From Flavobacteriaceae bacterium (GTDB taxonomy: Bacteria; Bacteroidota; Bacteroidia; Flavobacteriales; Flavobacteriaceae), in NCBI GenBank assembly GCA_947457105.1, contig CANGUP010000017.1, positions 1-32,490 of the forward strand: a stretch of DNA of 32,490 nucleotides. Reading direction: 5' to 3'. Each line of letters starts with the position of its first letter. The first letter of the stretch is position 1. The notes below the pieces were generated by a model. The model had not been told where the DNA came from, ran no database searches, and was given only the letters and a program-made list of their open reading frames with translations. The translations under genes and the position numbers were made by a program. Below, one piece after another: positions 7,951 through 16,726 of this stretch.

Positions 7951-8583
7951 TTGAAAAAAAATAATCTACTTAAAATTGTATTGCTACTCTATTCATGTGC
8001 AGTATTTTCTCAAAATAACGATAAGGCAAAAGAGTATACATCATTATCTGATGCGCTAAAGGAACCAGAAAAAGTTGTACGATTAAATCTTAGCAATCAA
8101 AAAATAAATTTATCCAATGAGAATTGGTCAAAATTCATCAACTTAGAATATTTAAGTTTAAAAAATGACCATTTAAAAGAAATTCCAACTGCTATATTAA
8201 ACCTTAAATCATTAAAAACAATTGATTTAAGTAACAACGATTTTACAAACTTACCAGAAGGATTTTCTAATTTAACCAATTTAGAAGAAATCTATTTGAA
8301 CGAGGAAAAGAACATGAATCTTCCAAAAACACTTACAATATTATCTAAATTACCAAAATTAAAATCACTTCATCTTGAAAACGATAACCTGTCTGTTTTA
8401 CCAAGTGAATTACTACAATTTAAAAATTTAGAATCATTGTATTTAAACAATAATAAATTTAAAGAAATTCCAAAGTTGGAAGCTTTAGACCATTTGAAAT
8501 ATCTAGATTTAAAAGACAACAACATCAATCCTGAATTACAGGATATGAAAAACCTAAATTTCGGATTTAAAATTAATTTCTAA
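7951..8583 (+). CDS. Secreted leucine-rich repeat protein
   Basis: This exported protein of 210 residues is almost entirely leucine-rich repeats after its signal peptide (MKKNNLLKIVLLLYSCAVFSQ). About five repeats of the LxxLxLxxNxLxxIP type are visible, for example LEYLSLKNDHLKEIPTAI and LESLYLNNNKFKEIP. The start is TTG; no in-frame ATG or GTG lies between the promoter and the signal sequence, and the TTG gives an ideal signal peptide. LRR solenoids bind proteins or other ligands, but the partner is unknown. It is the first gene of a run whose spacers are 11, 7, 2, 2, 8 and 84 bases, so it should be cotranscribed with TerC, DUF2490, TetR and the exporter. Confidence 0.85.
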   Translation: MKKNNLLKIVLLLYSCAVFSQNNDKAKEYTSLSDALKEPEKVVRLNLSNQKINLSNENWSKFINLEYLSLKNDHLKEIPTAILNLKSLKTIDLSNNDFTNLPEGFSNLTNLEEIYLNEEKNMNLPKTLTILSKLPKLKSLHLENDNLSVLPSELLQFKNLESLYLNNNKFKEIPKLEALDHLKYLDLKDNNINPELQDMKNLNFGFKINF

Positions 8584-8594
8584 AATTCAATAAT

Positions 8595-9302
8595 ATGATA
8601 GACGCTTTAATACCATTAATTTCATTAATTGCTCTCGAAGTAATACTAGGAATAGACAACATTATTTTCATTTCCATTCTCGCCGATAAACTCCCAGAAA
8701 GCCAAAGAAACAAATTACGCTATTGGGGAATTGGATTAGCCATGGTAATGCGATTAGCATTATTAGGTTTTATTTCCTGGATACTAAAACTCGATAAAAC
8801 ATTATTTTCGCTATTTGAAATTGACTTCACTGGAAAAGGAATTATTTTAATACTTGGTGGGTTATTTTTAATATATAAAAGTACCAAAGAGATTTATCAC
8901 AAAACAGAAATCGCTAATTCACACGAAGCCGAACTTCCAAAAAAAGGGAATTTTAGTAAACTTCTAGGTGAAGTGATTATTCTAGATTTGGTATTCTCGG
9001 TAGATTCAATTATCACAGCTGTAGGTATGGTTGACGAATTATGGGTAATGTATACTGCTGTAATTGTAACCGTTATAATTATGTTATTTGCATCAAAACC
9101 AATTAGTGAATTTATTTCTAAACATCCATCATTTAAAGTTTTAGCACTTTGTTTTTTAATGATGATTGGAGTTTCACTAATTGCAGAAGGGTTCCATTTT
9201 GAAATTCCTAAAGGATACATCTATTTTTCAATGGCATTTGCCTTTTTAGTAGATATCATCCAAATGAAAACCACAACAAAAAAACATGTAAATTTACCTT
9301 AG
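8595..9302 (+). CDS. TerC family integral membrane protein
   Basis: This is a 235-residue inner-membrane protein of the TerC family, YgdQ/YoaE type. The family hallmark is two acidic membrane motifs, LEVILGIDNIIFISIL near the N-terminus and LDLVFSVDSIITAVGM in the middle. About seven hydrophobic segments are seen. Family members are tied to tellurite resistance, metal ion (notably manganese) handling and support of secreted proteins at the membrane; which applies here is not visible. It sits 11 bases after the LRR gene and 7 bases before the DUF2490 gene, so it is inside the operon. The association with an export system fits a role in exported-protein metallation or envelope stress, as an inference. 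Confidence 0.92.
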   Translation: MIDALIPLISLIALEVILGIDNIIFISILADKLPESQRNKLRYWGIGLAMVMRLALLGFISWILKLDKTLFSLFEIDFTGKGIILILGGLFLIYKSTKEIYHKTEIANSHEAELPKKGNFSKLLGEVIILDLVFSVDSIITAVGMVDELWVMYTAVIVTVIIMLFASKPISEFISKHPSFKVLALCFLMMIGVSLIAEGFHFEIPKGYIYFSMAFAFLVDIIQMKTTTKKHVNLP

Positions 9303-9309
9303 TATTGTA

Positions 9310-10014
9310 ATGAAAAAAATTAGTTTTTTATTATTTATATTTACAAGTATTAGTTATTCTCAAAATGAAATTGGTTCATGGAATATTGTTAATTTCAATA
9401 TTAAACTAAATTCTAAATGGAATACTTTTTTTGAAGCACAATTAAGAAGTTTATCTTTTTACGATCAATTTCATTATTACGAATATAAAGGTGGAGCAAC
9501 TTATTTAATCAAAAAAAACTTTTCTGTAACAACAGGTATTGGTTCATATAATACCTATAGTGAAGGAGGAAACTTTGAACTGCCTGCTAAAAATTTAGAA
9601 ACTAGAACATGGATTCAAATAAATATGAAAAACCCTTTAGAGTTTGTTACATTTGAACATCGTTATAGAGCAGAACAACGCTTTACTTCAAACGGATATA
9701 GAAATAGGTTTAGGTATAGATTGGGAGCATTAGTGCCAATAAATAATAAAATAATAATGCCTAAAACTTTTTATTTAACGGCATGGAATGAAATATTTTT
9801 TACTGATAACGAACCATTTTTTGAAAGAAACAGATTTTTTATGGGTTGCGGATATGAGTTTTCAAAAGAGTTAACTGTTCAAACCGGTTATATTTATCAA
9901 TTTGATTACCGAATTAATGATGAAACAGGGAAAAATTTTTTAAACCTTGCCATTTTGTATACTCTTGACTTAAATAAAAAAAACAAAGATTTTACACCAA
10001 TAACAACAGATTAG
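9310..10014 (+). CDS. DUF2490 outer-membrane beta-barrel protein
   Basis: This is a secreted 234-residue protein with a clear signal peptide (MKKISFLLFIFTSISYSQ). After it come alternating hydrophobic and aromatic strands with the DUF2490 features, such as WNTFFEAQLRSLSFYDQFHYYEYKGGATY, TFEHRYRAEQRF and YRNRFRYRLG. This pattern predicts a small outer-membrane beta-barrel of unknown function. It ends two bases before the TetR start, so the two are almost certainly cotranslated. A role as an outer-membrane partner of the operon's other envelope proteins is inference from position only. Confidence 0.82.
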   Translation: MKKISFLLFIFTSISYSQNEIGSWNIVNFNIKLNSKWNTFFEAQLRSLSFYDQFHYYEYKGGATYLIKKNFSVTTGIGSYNTYSEGGNFELPAKNLETRTWIQINMKNPLEFVTFEHRYRAEQRFTSNGYRNRFRYRLGALVPINNKIIMPKTFYLTAWNEIFFTDNEPFFERNRFFMGCGYEFSKELTVQTGYIYQFDYRINDETGKNFLNLAILYTLDLNKKNKDFTPITTD

Positions 10015-10016
10015 TA

Positions 10017-10691
10017 ATGCAAAATATACTTTCTAACATAATCATTTCTGTAAATGATAAATTATATGTCAAAAATCCTGAAACATCAGATTTAGGAAAG
10101 AAAATCATTGAACAAAGTATTCTATTAATAGATGAAATTGGATTTGAAAATTTTACTTTCAAAAAATTGGGTGAAAAAATAAGCTCGAATGAAAGTTCTA
10201 TTTATCGCTATTTTGAAAGCAAGCACAAATTATTGTTATACCTTTCCTCTTGGTATTGGGGCTGGATAGAATATAAATTAGCATTTGCTACAACAAATGT
10301 TTCAAATCCTATGGAACGCTTGAAAAAAGGTATTACCATAGTTACAGAAAAAGTTGAAGATGATTCAACAACATTACATATAAATGAAGCAATATTAAAC
10401 AAAATAATCATTCAAGAATTTACAAAAACTTTGCTTACAAAAGAAGTTGATGAAGAAAATAAAGAAGGTTTTTTTCTAGTTTATAAAAGAGTAATCAACC
10501 GAATTATTGAAATGATTGATGAAGTAAACCCTAACTATGCTTTTGCAAAAAGTTTAGCCTCGTCTATTGTAGAAGGTGCTTTACATCAACATTTTCTAAA
10601 AGATCATTTAAAAACAATTACAAATTGTAATTCTTCTGTTTCACCAACAGATTTTTATATTAATTTAGTTGAAAATACATTAAAATATTAG
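10017..10691 (+). CDS. TetR/AcrR family transcriptional regulator
   Basis: This is a DNA-binding regulator of 224 residues. The TetR N-terminal helix-turn-helix is seen at about residues 20-68 (IIEQSILLIDEIGFENFTFKKLGEKISSNESSIYRYFESKHKLLLYL), including the characteristic YRYFxSKxxLL end. The C-terminal helical part is variable, as expected for a ligand-binding and dimer domain; its ligand is unknown. It is encoded mid-operon, two bases from the genes on each side. TetR proteins usually repress their own operon through a 15-20-base palindrome overlapping the promoter; the palindrome at 7892-7906 is a direct match to that expectation, and the copy at 7023-7037 would extend control to mscS. Confidence 0.9.
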   Translation: MQNILSNIIISVNDKLYVKNPETSDLGKKIIEQSILLIDEIGFENFTFKKLGEKISSNESSIYRYFESKHKLLLYLSSWYWGWIEYKLAFATTNVSNPMERLKKGITIVTEKVEDDSTTLHINEAILNKIIIQEFTKTLLTKEVDEENKEGFFLVYKRVINRIIEMIDEVNPNYAFAKSLASSIVEGALHQHFLKDHLKTITNCNSSVSPTDFYINLVENTLKY

Positions 10692-10693
10692 TC

Positions 10694-12355
10694 ATGAGTC
10701 AATCGCCTTTACAACGGTTTTATAGTTTATTAAGAATAGACAAAAAAGATATTTCTCAAATCATTTTCTACGCCATTTTTGCCGGATTAGTAAGTCTTTC
10801 ACTACCTCTTGGAATACAAGCTATTATTAATTTAATTCAAGCAGGACAAGTAAGCATTTCATGGATTGTTCTTGTTGTAATTGTTGTCATTGGCGTAGCT
10901 TTAGTTGGAATATTATCCTTAATGCAACTACGAATTACAGAAAACTTACAACAAAAAATATTTGTACGTTCTTCATTCGAATTCAGCTATCGTTTGCCTA
11001 AAATTAAATTTGAAGAACTATACAACCAATATCCCCCAGAATTAGCAAATCGCTTTTTCGATACTATTTCTATTCAAAAAGGAACTTCAAAATTGTTAAT
11101 TGATTTTTCTACAGCTTTATTACAAATCCTTTTCGGAATAATTCTGCTGTCATTGTACCATCCTTTCTTTATTTTCTTCGGAATTTTATTGATAGTATTA
11201 CTTTATTCTATTTTTAAATTTTCATACAATCCAGGACTTTCTTCAAGTATGAAAGAATCAAAATACAAATATAAAGTTGCAAGTTGGCTTCAAGAAATTG
11301 CAAGAAACAATTTCAGTTTTAGAAAACAAGACAACTTTGATTTTGCTTTAAATAAAAATAATATTTTAGTAGATGAATATTTAAATTATCGAGAAAAACA
11401 TTTCAAAGTAATCAAAAGACAATTTTCACAACTAATTGTTTTTAAAGTAATTATTACTGCTTGTTTGTTGTTTATCGGTGGATATTTAGTTTTGAATCAA
11501 AAGATGAATATTGGACAATTCGTTGCTGCTGAAATTATAATTTTATTAGTATTAAATTCTGTTGAAAAATTAATTGTTGGTTTAGAAAGTCTATATGATG
11601 TATTGACATCTGTTGAAAAAATTGGTCAAATTGTAGATTTGAATATCGAAGAATCGCAAACAAAAAATCAAGATTATTGTTTTACTAATATTACCTTAGA
11701 AGCAGAAAATCTTAGATTCAAATTTCCAGATTCTGTGGATGATGTTTTGGACAAAATAAATTTAAAAATTGATCAATCAGAAAAAATATACCTTGAAGGT
11801 AGTAATGGTTCAGGAAAAACAACATTAATACGAGTTTTGTCAGGTGGAATGCAACCAACATCAGGCTCCTTTTTTATAAATGACGATACCTATCGTAAAA
11901 TAGATTTGGCACAATACCGTTCTCAAATAGGAACTATCACTCAAGGCGAAACACCATTTGAAGGAACTATTTTAGAAAATATAACGTTCAACAATCCTTT
12001 AGTTTCGCATGATGACATAAAATGGGCAATTGAAAGTGTAAAATTAGGCTCATTCATTAAAACATTACCAAACGGATTAGATACTCACATTTTCCCTGAT
12101 GGACGACAATTGTCATCATCAAATGCACAGAAAATTTTATTAGCTAGAAGTATTGTAAATAAACCAAAAATATTGTTTTACGAAGATCCTTTGGACAAAA
12201 TGGACGAAGAAGCAACCAAAGAAATCATCGATTTTATTACAGATTCCAAAAACAAATGGACTGTAATTGTCTCTTCTAAAAATGAATATTGGAAACAAAA
12301 ATGCAATAGAAAAATAAAAATGAAAGACGGAAAAATAATTGCTGACACTAAATAA
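10694..12355 (+). CDS. ABC exporter (membrane plus ATPase) with altered catalytic motifs
   Basis: This 553-residue half-transporter of the type I secretion class has about six membrane helices in residues 20-310 and an ATPase domain at about 330-550. There is no C39 peptidase domain. Walker A is intact (GSNGSGKTT, about residue 369) and so is the Q-loop (GTITQGETPF). The signature LSGGQ is replaced by LSSSNAQ (about 473). The Walker B end reads ILFYEDP in place of hhhhDEP, so Asp and Glu are swapped (497-498). The usual H-loop His is missing in WTVIVSSKNEYW. ATP binding looks possible, but normal hydrolysis is doubtful. It lies between TetR and the HlyD/TolC partners, which supports a tripartite exporter. 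The substrate is unknown. Confidence 0.9.
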   Translation: MSQSPLQRFYSLLRIDKKDISQIIFYAIFAGLVSLSLPLGIQAIINLIQAGQVSISWIVLVVIVVIGVALVGILSLMQLRITENLQQKIFVRSSFEFSYRLPKIKFEELYNQYPPELANRFFDTISIQKGTSKLLIDFSTALLQILFGIILLSLYHPFFIFFGILLIVLLYSIFKFSYNPGLSSSMKESKYKYKVASWLQEIARNNFSFRKQDNFDFALNKNNILVDEYLNYREKHFKVIKRQFSQLIVFKVIITACLLFIGGYLVLNQKMNIGQFVAAEIIILLVLNSVEKLIVGLESLYDVLTSVEKIGQIVDLNIEESQTKNQDYCFTNITLEAENLRFKFPDSVDDVLDKINLKIDQSEKIYLEGSNGSGKTTLIRVLSGGMQPTSGSFFINDDTYRKIDLAQYRSQIGTITQGETPFEGTILENITFNNPLVSHDDIKWAIESVKLGSFIKTLPNGLDTHIFPDGRQLSSSNAQKILLARSIVNKPKILFYEDPLDKMDEEATKEIIDFITDSKNKWTVIVSSKNEYWKQKCNRKIKMKDGKIIADTK

Positions 12356-12363
12356 TAATAGCC

Positions 12364-13710
12364 ATGCTAAATATTTCTAAAAAAAATCCGATAACCGAAA
12401 ATATTGATCAATACAGTACTGTAAAAAGTCTTGCCAATAGACCTCATTACAAAATATTGAACAAAATAATCCTTTATGTTTCCTTACTTGGAGTTGTAAT
12501 TTTATTTCTTCCATGGACGCAAAATATCTCAGGATCAGGAGCTGTTACTACACTAAAACCAAATCAAAGACCACAAACTATTCAATCGGCAATTGCAGGA
12601 CGAATAGAAAAATGGTACGTTCAAGAAGGTGATTTTGTAAAAAAAGGCGATACTATTCTTTTCATTTCTGAAATTAAAGAAGATTACTTTGACCCTAATT
12701 TAGTTGAAAATACCAAAAGCCAAGTCGATGCTAAAAAAATGGCAGGACAATCTTATGGAGGAAAAGTAACTTCGCTTTCTGCACAAATCAATGCTATTGA
12801 AAACGAACGCGTTTTAAAATTACAACAAGCTCAAAATAAAATTCGTCAAGGAATTTTAAAAGTGAAAAGCGATAGTATGGATTTAGAAGCCGTAAAAACG
12901 CAAATAAAAATCGCCAACACGCAATTCAATCGAGCAGTAATTTTAGAAAAAAATGGATTGAAAGCTGTTGTTGATGTCGAAGAAAAAAGATTGAAATTAC
13001 AAGAAGTAGAAGCCAAAATCATCACTCAAGAAAACAAACTTCTAGCGAGTAAAAATGAATTAATTAATGCAAAAGTTGAAATTAATAGAATTAGCGCCGA
13101 ATATGCAGAGAAGAGTTCAAAAGCACAAAGTGATCAATTCACAGCATTGAGTAGCCAATATGATACCGAAGCACAAGTAAATAAACTTGAAAATCAAGTG
13201 GTAAATTACCAAATTCGAAATGGTATGTATTACATAAAAGCCCCACAAGATGGCTATGTAAACCGTGCCATTCAATCGGGAATTGGGGAAACTATTAAGG
13301 AAGGAACTCAAATTGTAAGCATCATGCCTGCAAAATATGATATTGCAGTAGAAACTTATGTGTCACCAACCGATTTACCTTTAATTCACAAAGGCGAAAA
13401 AGTTAGAATTTGGTTTGATGGTTGGCCCACAATTGTATTTTCAGGTTGGCCAAATATGAGTTATGGAACTTTTGGTGGAAAAATTGTAGCTGTTGAAAAT
13501 TTTATTTCTCCAAACGGAAAATTCAGAGTTTTAATTGCACCTGATGAAAAAGAAGAAGCTTGGCCAAAACAAGTTAGTATTGGTTCTGGAGCGCAAACAT
13601 TGGCTTTATTGGACAATGTACCAATTTGGTTTGAATTATGGCGAACATTAAATGGTTTTCCGCCAAATTATTACAAACCAAAAGGTGAAACATCAAAAGA
13701 GAAAAAGTAA
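12364..13710 (+). CDS. HlyD family periplasmic adaptor
   Basis: This is a membrane-fusion protein of 448 residues that should bridge the inner-membrane ABC protein and the outer-membrane TolC channel. One membrane helix is seen at about residues 34-52 (IILYVSLLGVVILFLPW). A split biotinyl-lipoyl-like half follows (IQSAIAGRIEKWYVQEGDFVKKGDTILFI). Long coiled-coil hairpin sequence lies at about residues 115-280 (QINAIENERVLKLQQAQNKI and similar). The second lipoyl half is YIKAPQDGYVNRAIQSGIGETIKEG, and a beta-barrel domain follows. It begins 8 bases after the ABC gene. The C-terminal region ending FELWRTLNGFPPNYY is tyrosine- and proline-rich and I cannot assign it. Confidence 0.92.
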   Translation: MLNISKKNPITENIDQYSTVKSLANRPHYKILNKIILYVSLLGVVILFLPWTQNISGSGAVTTLKPNQRPQTIQSAIAGRIEKWYVQEGDFVKKGDTILFISEIKEDYFDPNLVENTKSQVDAKKMAGQSYGGKVTSLSAQINAIENERVLKLQQAQNKIRQGILKVKSDSMDLEAVKTQIKIANTQFNRAVILEKNGLKAVVDVEEKRLKLQEVEAKIITQENKLLASKNELINAKVEINRISAEYAEKSSKAQSDQFTALSSQYDTEAQVNKLENQVVNYQIRNGMYYIKAPQDGYVNRAIQSGIGETIKEGTQIVSIMPAKYDIAVETYVSPTDLPLIHKGEKVRIWFDGWPTIVFSGWPNMSYGTFGGKIVAVENFISPNGKFRVLIAPDEKEEAWPKQVSIGSGAQTLALLDNVPIWFELWRTLNGFPPNYYKPKGETSKEKK

Positions 13711-13794
13711 TGAAATCGCCCAAAAAAAACTCGTTTGCTTGCAAAAACCAATAAAAATAGCGATACATATACACCAAAAAAATAATATTTACAT

Positions 13795-15186
13795 ATGAAA
13801 CAAGTACAAATTATAGTCTTTCTGTTTTTCTGTAGCTTTGTTTTTGGTCAAGATAAAAACCTTCAAGAACTTACTTATATTGAGTATTTAGGATATGTAA
13901 AAAAGTACCATCCAATGGTAAAAAGTGCCAATCTTGAAGTCAATAGCGCTCAAGCCAATTTAATGATGGCACGTGGTGGATTTGACCCAAAAATTGAAGT
14001 CGATTTTGACAAAAAACAATTTAAAAACAGCCAATATTATTCACTATTAAACAGCAGTTTCAAAATTCCAACTTGGTATGGTATTGAGGTGAAAGCGGGC
14101 TTTGATAATAGTGAAGGAATTTTTCTAAATCCAGAAAATTCGCTTCCTAATCAAGGACTGACATCACTTGGAATTACGGTTCCATTAGGTCAAGGATTAT
14201 TAATAAACCAACGAATGGCCGATTTGAGAAAAGCTAAAATCCAAATCCAATTAAGTCAAGCCGAACGAAAATTACAAGCTATTGAAGTTTTATACAATGC
14301 TTCAGTTGCTTATTTTAATTGGAAAAGAAATTATAGCGAAGTACAACTTTATAACGAATATTTAAAAAATGCGGAAATACGTTTCAATGGTGTTTCAAGT
14401 TTAATAAAAAATGGTGACAAACCAGCAATTGATAGTGTTGAAGCCGGAATTATTGTTAGAAACCGAAAACTTAGTCTTGAAGATTCACAATTGAAATTGA
14501 TAAAATCTAAATTAGAATTATCTAACTTTTTATGGCTTGAAAACAATGTTCCTTTGGAATTACAAGACACTATTATTCCTGAGATAAAAATTGAAAACAC
14601 AATAAAAGAAACTTTAAAAACAAGCGAACTTTTAGTAGAAAACATTTCCATAGAAAACCATCCAAAAATTAATTCACTCCAAAGTAAATTGGATATTCTA
14701 GAAGTAGAACGCAAACTTAAAGCCAACAGTTTGTTGCCAAAAATTGATTTGGGCTATCATTACTTATCTGAACAAAGTGCATGGAATAACACCAACTTCA
14801 ATAACTATAAAGTGGGCGTAAATTTTAGTTTTCCTATTTTTTTAAGAAAAGAACGTGGAGGATTGCAATTGGCAAAATTCAAAATTCAAGACACCCAATA
14901 TTCACTTGATTTAGAACGTATTCAACTTAAAAACAAAATTAACGCACAACAAACCGAAATCAATTCTCTAGAAAGACAACGCAAACTAATTAGTGATTTA
15001 GTAAAAGATTACAACACGATGTTGAGTTCAGAAGAGCGATTATTCTCTTTTGGAGAAAGTTCTATTTTCTTAATTAATTCACGAGAAAATAATTTGGTAA
15101 GTTCACAATTATCAGAGTTGAGTTTGGAAAATCGTTATTTAATTTCGAATGCCGAATTATTTAAAATAATGGCCAATCCAGATTGA
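13795..15186 (+). CDS. TolC family outer-membrane efflux protein
   Basis: This is the outer-membrane channel of the tripartite exporter, 463 residues. A signal peptide is clear (MKQVQIIVFLFFCSFVFGQ). The mature part shows the TolC/OEP arrangement of two structural repeats of long amphipathic helices: VKSANLEVNSAQANLMMARGGFDPKIEV, LRKAKIQIQLSQAERKLQAIEVLYNASVAYFNW, and the second-half counterparts LPKIDLGYHYLSEQ and LISDLVKDYNTMLSSEERLFSFGESSIFLINSRE. It is 84 bases after the HlyD gene and has no clear -7 box in that spacer, so it is probably the last gene of the operon; a strong terminator follows. The coding frame ends with a double stop (TGATAA). Confidence 0.93.
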   Translation: MKQVQIIVFLFFCSFVFGQDKNLQELTYIEYLGYVKKYHPMVKSANLEVNSAQANLMMARGGFDPKIEVDFDKKQFKNSQYYSLLNSSFKIPTWYGIEVKAGFDNSEGIFLNPENSLPNQGLTSLGITVPLGQGLLINQRMADLRKAKIQIQLSQAERKLQAIEVLYNASVAYFNWKRNYSEVQLYNEYLKNAEIRFNGVSSLIKNGDKPAIDSVEAGIIVRNRKLSLEDSQLKLIKSKLELSNFLWLENNVPLELQDTIIPEIKIENTIKETLKTSELLVENISIENHPKINSLQSKLDILEVERKLKANSLLPKIDLGYHYLSEQSAWNNTNFNNYKVGVNFSFPIFLRKERGGLQLAKFKIQDTQYSLDLERIQLKNKINAQQTEINSLERQRKLISDLVKDYNTMLSSEERLFSFGESSIFLINSRENNLVSSQLSELSLENRYLISNAELFKIMANPD

Positions 15187-15234
15187 TAATTTTACAAAAG
15201 ACAAAACCTATCTAGCCCTGATTGAAGAGAAAAT

Positions 15235-15270
15235 AAAAAAATGCTTCCATTGTTTGGAAGCATTTTTTTT
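15235..15270. terminator. Bidirectional terminator between tolC-like gene and CoA hydrolase
   Basis: A 9-bp stem ATGCTTCCA/TGGAAGCAT with a 5-base loop is flanked by an A-run on the left and eight Ts on the right, so it can stop transcription from both convergent genes. Confidence 0.92.
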
Positions 15271-15326
15271 ATTGAAACGAAAAGCAGGTAAATCGAAACC
15301 AAGAATTCCCAAACGATTCGCTCTTA

Positions 15327-16601
15327 CTACATTTTATTAAATAATTCATAGTATTCTCTCTCGATACTTTCTTGGTGATTTGGATGCGCGATTCTTACCA
15401 ATTCGTCAGCACGTTGTTTTAATGTTTTTCCGTATAAATCGGCGATTCCGTTTTCTGTAATTACATAGTGAATGTGAGCTCTTGTTGTTACAACTCCAGC
15501 ACCTTGTTTTAAGAATGGGACTATTCTGCTCAATCCTTTTTTAGTAGTTGATGGCAAAGCGATAATTGCTTTTCCACCAGGACTTAATGAAGCGCCACGG
15601 ATAAAATCCATTTGTCCTCCAACTCCAGAATACATTTTTGGACCAATAGAATCAGCACAAACTTGTCCAGTTAAATCAACCTCAATTGCTGAATTTATAG
15701 CAACCATTTTTGGATTTTTCCTAATTCGAGCTGTATCATTTACCATGGAAGATTCTTTCATTTCAATAAATGGATTGTCGTTTACAAAATCATACAAACG
15801 TTTTGAACCCATTAAAAAAGTTGCCAAAACTCTTCCGCGTAAAGTTCCTTTATAATTACAATTGATAACATCATTTTCAATTAAATCAATAACTCCATCG
15901 GAGAACATTTCGGTGTGTAAACCCAAATCTTTGTGGTTTGTAAGTTTGCTTAAAGCAGCATTTGGAATAGAACCAATTCCCATTTGAAGTGTACTTTTAT
16001 CTTCAATTAATGAAGCAATATAACTACCAATTTTTTCTTCTTCATAGGTAAATGGCTCGGGTGCATGTCTATAAATTGGCACATCAACCTCAACTAAATA
16101 ATCAATTTCAGAAACATGAAGAATTCCGTCACCAAAAGTTCTTGGCATTTGCGGATTTACTTGTGCAATTACAATTTTAGCATTTTCAATGGCAGCAACT
16201 GTAGCTTCTACAGAAACTCCTAGCGAACAATAACCATGTCTGTCTGGTGGCGAAACATGAATAAAAGCAACATCTAGTGGTAAAACATTTTTATGAAACA
16301 AATAAGGCAACTCACTTAAAAAAACCGGTGTGTAAGAACCATTTCCTGCTCTTAAAGTGTGACGAACATTGGCTCCAATAAAAAAAGAATTCACATGAAA
16401 ACTTTCTCTTAACTCAGGATTAGCGTAACGCGCTTCTCCTTCAACATGAAGATGACAAATTTCAACGTTTCGTAATTCTGATGCTCTTTCTGTTAATGCA
16501 TTAGATAAAATTGTTGGTGCTGCTGCGGCAGCTTGAAGATAGACTCTATCTCCAGATTTTACGACTTTTACAGCTTCTGCTGCGGTAACATATTTACTCA
16601 T
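15327..16601 (-). CDS. Acetyl-CoA hydrolase/transferase family protein
   Basis: This is a family I CoA-transferase of the Ach1/Cat1/4-hydroxybutyrate CoA-transferase group, 424 residues and cytoplasmic. It should move CoA between acyl-CoA and a carboxylate such as acetate or succinate; the exact pair is unknown. Motifs include LQMGIGSIPNAALSKL, the likely catalytic glutamate at about residue 231 in LGLHTEMFSDGVIDL, and the glycine-rich YSGVGGQMDFIRGASLSPGGKAIIALPS segment that holds CoA. Length is standard for the family. It is transcribed divergently from map, whose start is 125 bases away. It could work in acetate or propionate metabolism, but no pathway neighbours are present. Confidence 0.9.
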   Translation of the reverse strand: MSKYVTAAEAVKVVKSGDRVYLQAAAAAPTILSNALTERASELRNVEICHLHVEGEARYANPELRESFHVNSFFIGANVRHTLRAGNGSYTPVFLSELPYLFHKNVLPLDVAFIHVSPPDRHGYCSLGVSVEATVAAIENAKIVIAQVNPQMPRTFGDGILHVSEIDYLVEVDVPIYRHAPEPFTYEEEKIGSYIASLIEDKSTLQMGIGSIPNAALSKLTNHKDLGLHTEMFSDGVIDLIENDVINCNYKGTLRGRVLATFLMGSKRLYDFVNDNPFIEMKESSMVNDTARIRKNPKMVAINSAIEVDLTGQVCADSIGPKMYSGVGGQMDFIRGASLSPGGKAIIALPSTTKKGLSRIVPFLKQGAGVVTTRAHIHYVITENGIADLYGKTLKQRADELVRIAHPNHQESIEREYYELFNKM

Positions 16602-16618
16602 ACCTAATAAATTTTATG

Positions 16619-16626
16619 CAAAGTTA
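16619..16626 (-). promoter_or_regulatory. -7 box of the CoA hydrolase gene
   Basis: TAACTTTG on the minus strand matches TAnnTTTG perfectly and lies 17 bases from the ATG. No clear TTG is found at -33. Confidence 0.5.
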
Positions 16627-16699
16627 AAATCGGAATTTTTGAAAAAATATGATAAAACTCATATTGTAAATATAGCTATTTTTTATCGTAAGAATATTG

Positions 16700-16707
16700 T
16701 ATTTTTG
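16700..16707 (+). promoter_or_regulatory. -7 box of map
   Basis: TATTTTTG is a perfect -7 match, 19 bases before the ATG at 16727. The ORF track's earlier start (TTG at 16697) would overlap this promoter, which supports the later ATG. Confidence 0.55.
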
Positions 16708-16726
16708 CGGACTGAAATTTATAAAA

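Noticed and set aside
7951-8583. LRR protein as a host-interaction effector of internalin type
   Set aside because: It lacks cell-wall anchor or T9SS sorting sequence and has few repeats; nothing in the sequence supports a virulence role.
13710-13754. 14-codon ORF (MKSPKKNSFACKNQ) overlapping the stop of the HlyD gene
   Set aside because: It is too short to support; the TAATG overlap is easily produced by chance. It may be a leftover of a longer spacer.
15327-16601. Pairing the CoA transferase gene with a fermentation or ketone-body pathway
   Set aside because: Neighbours are unrelated, so no pathway can be named from context.
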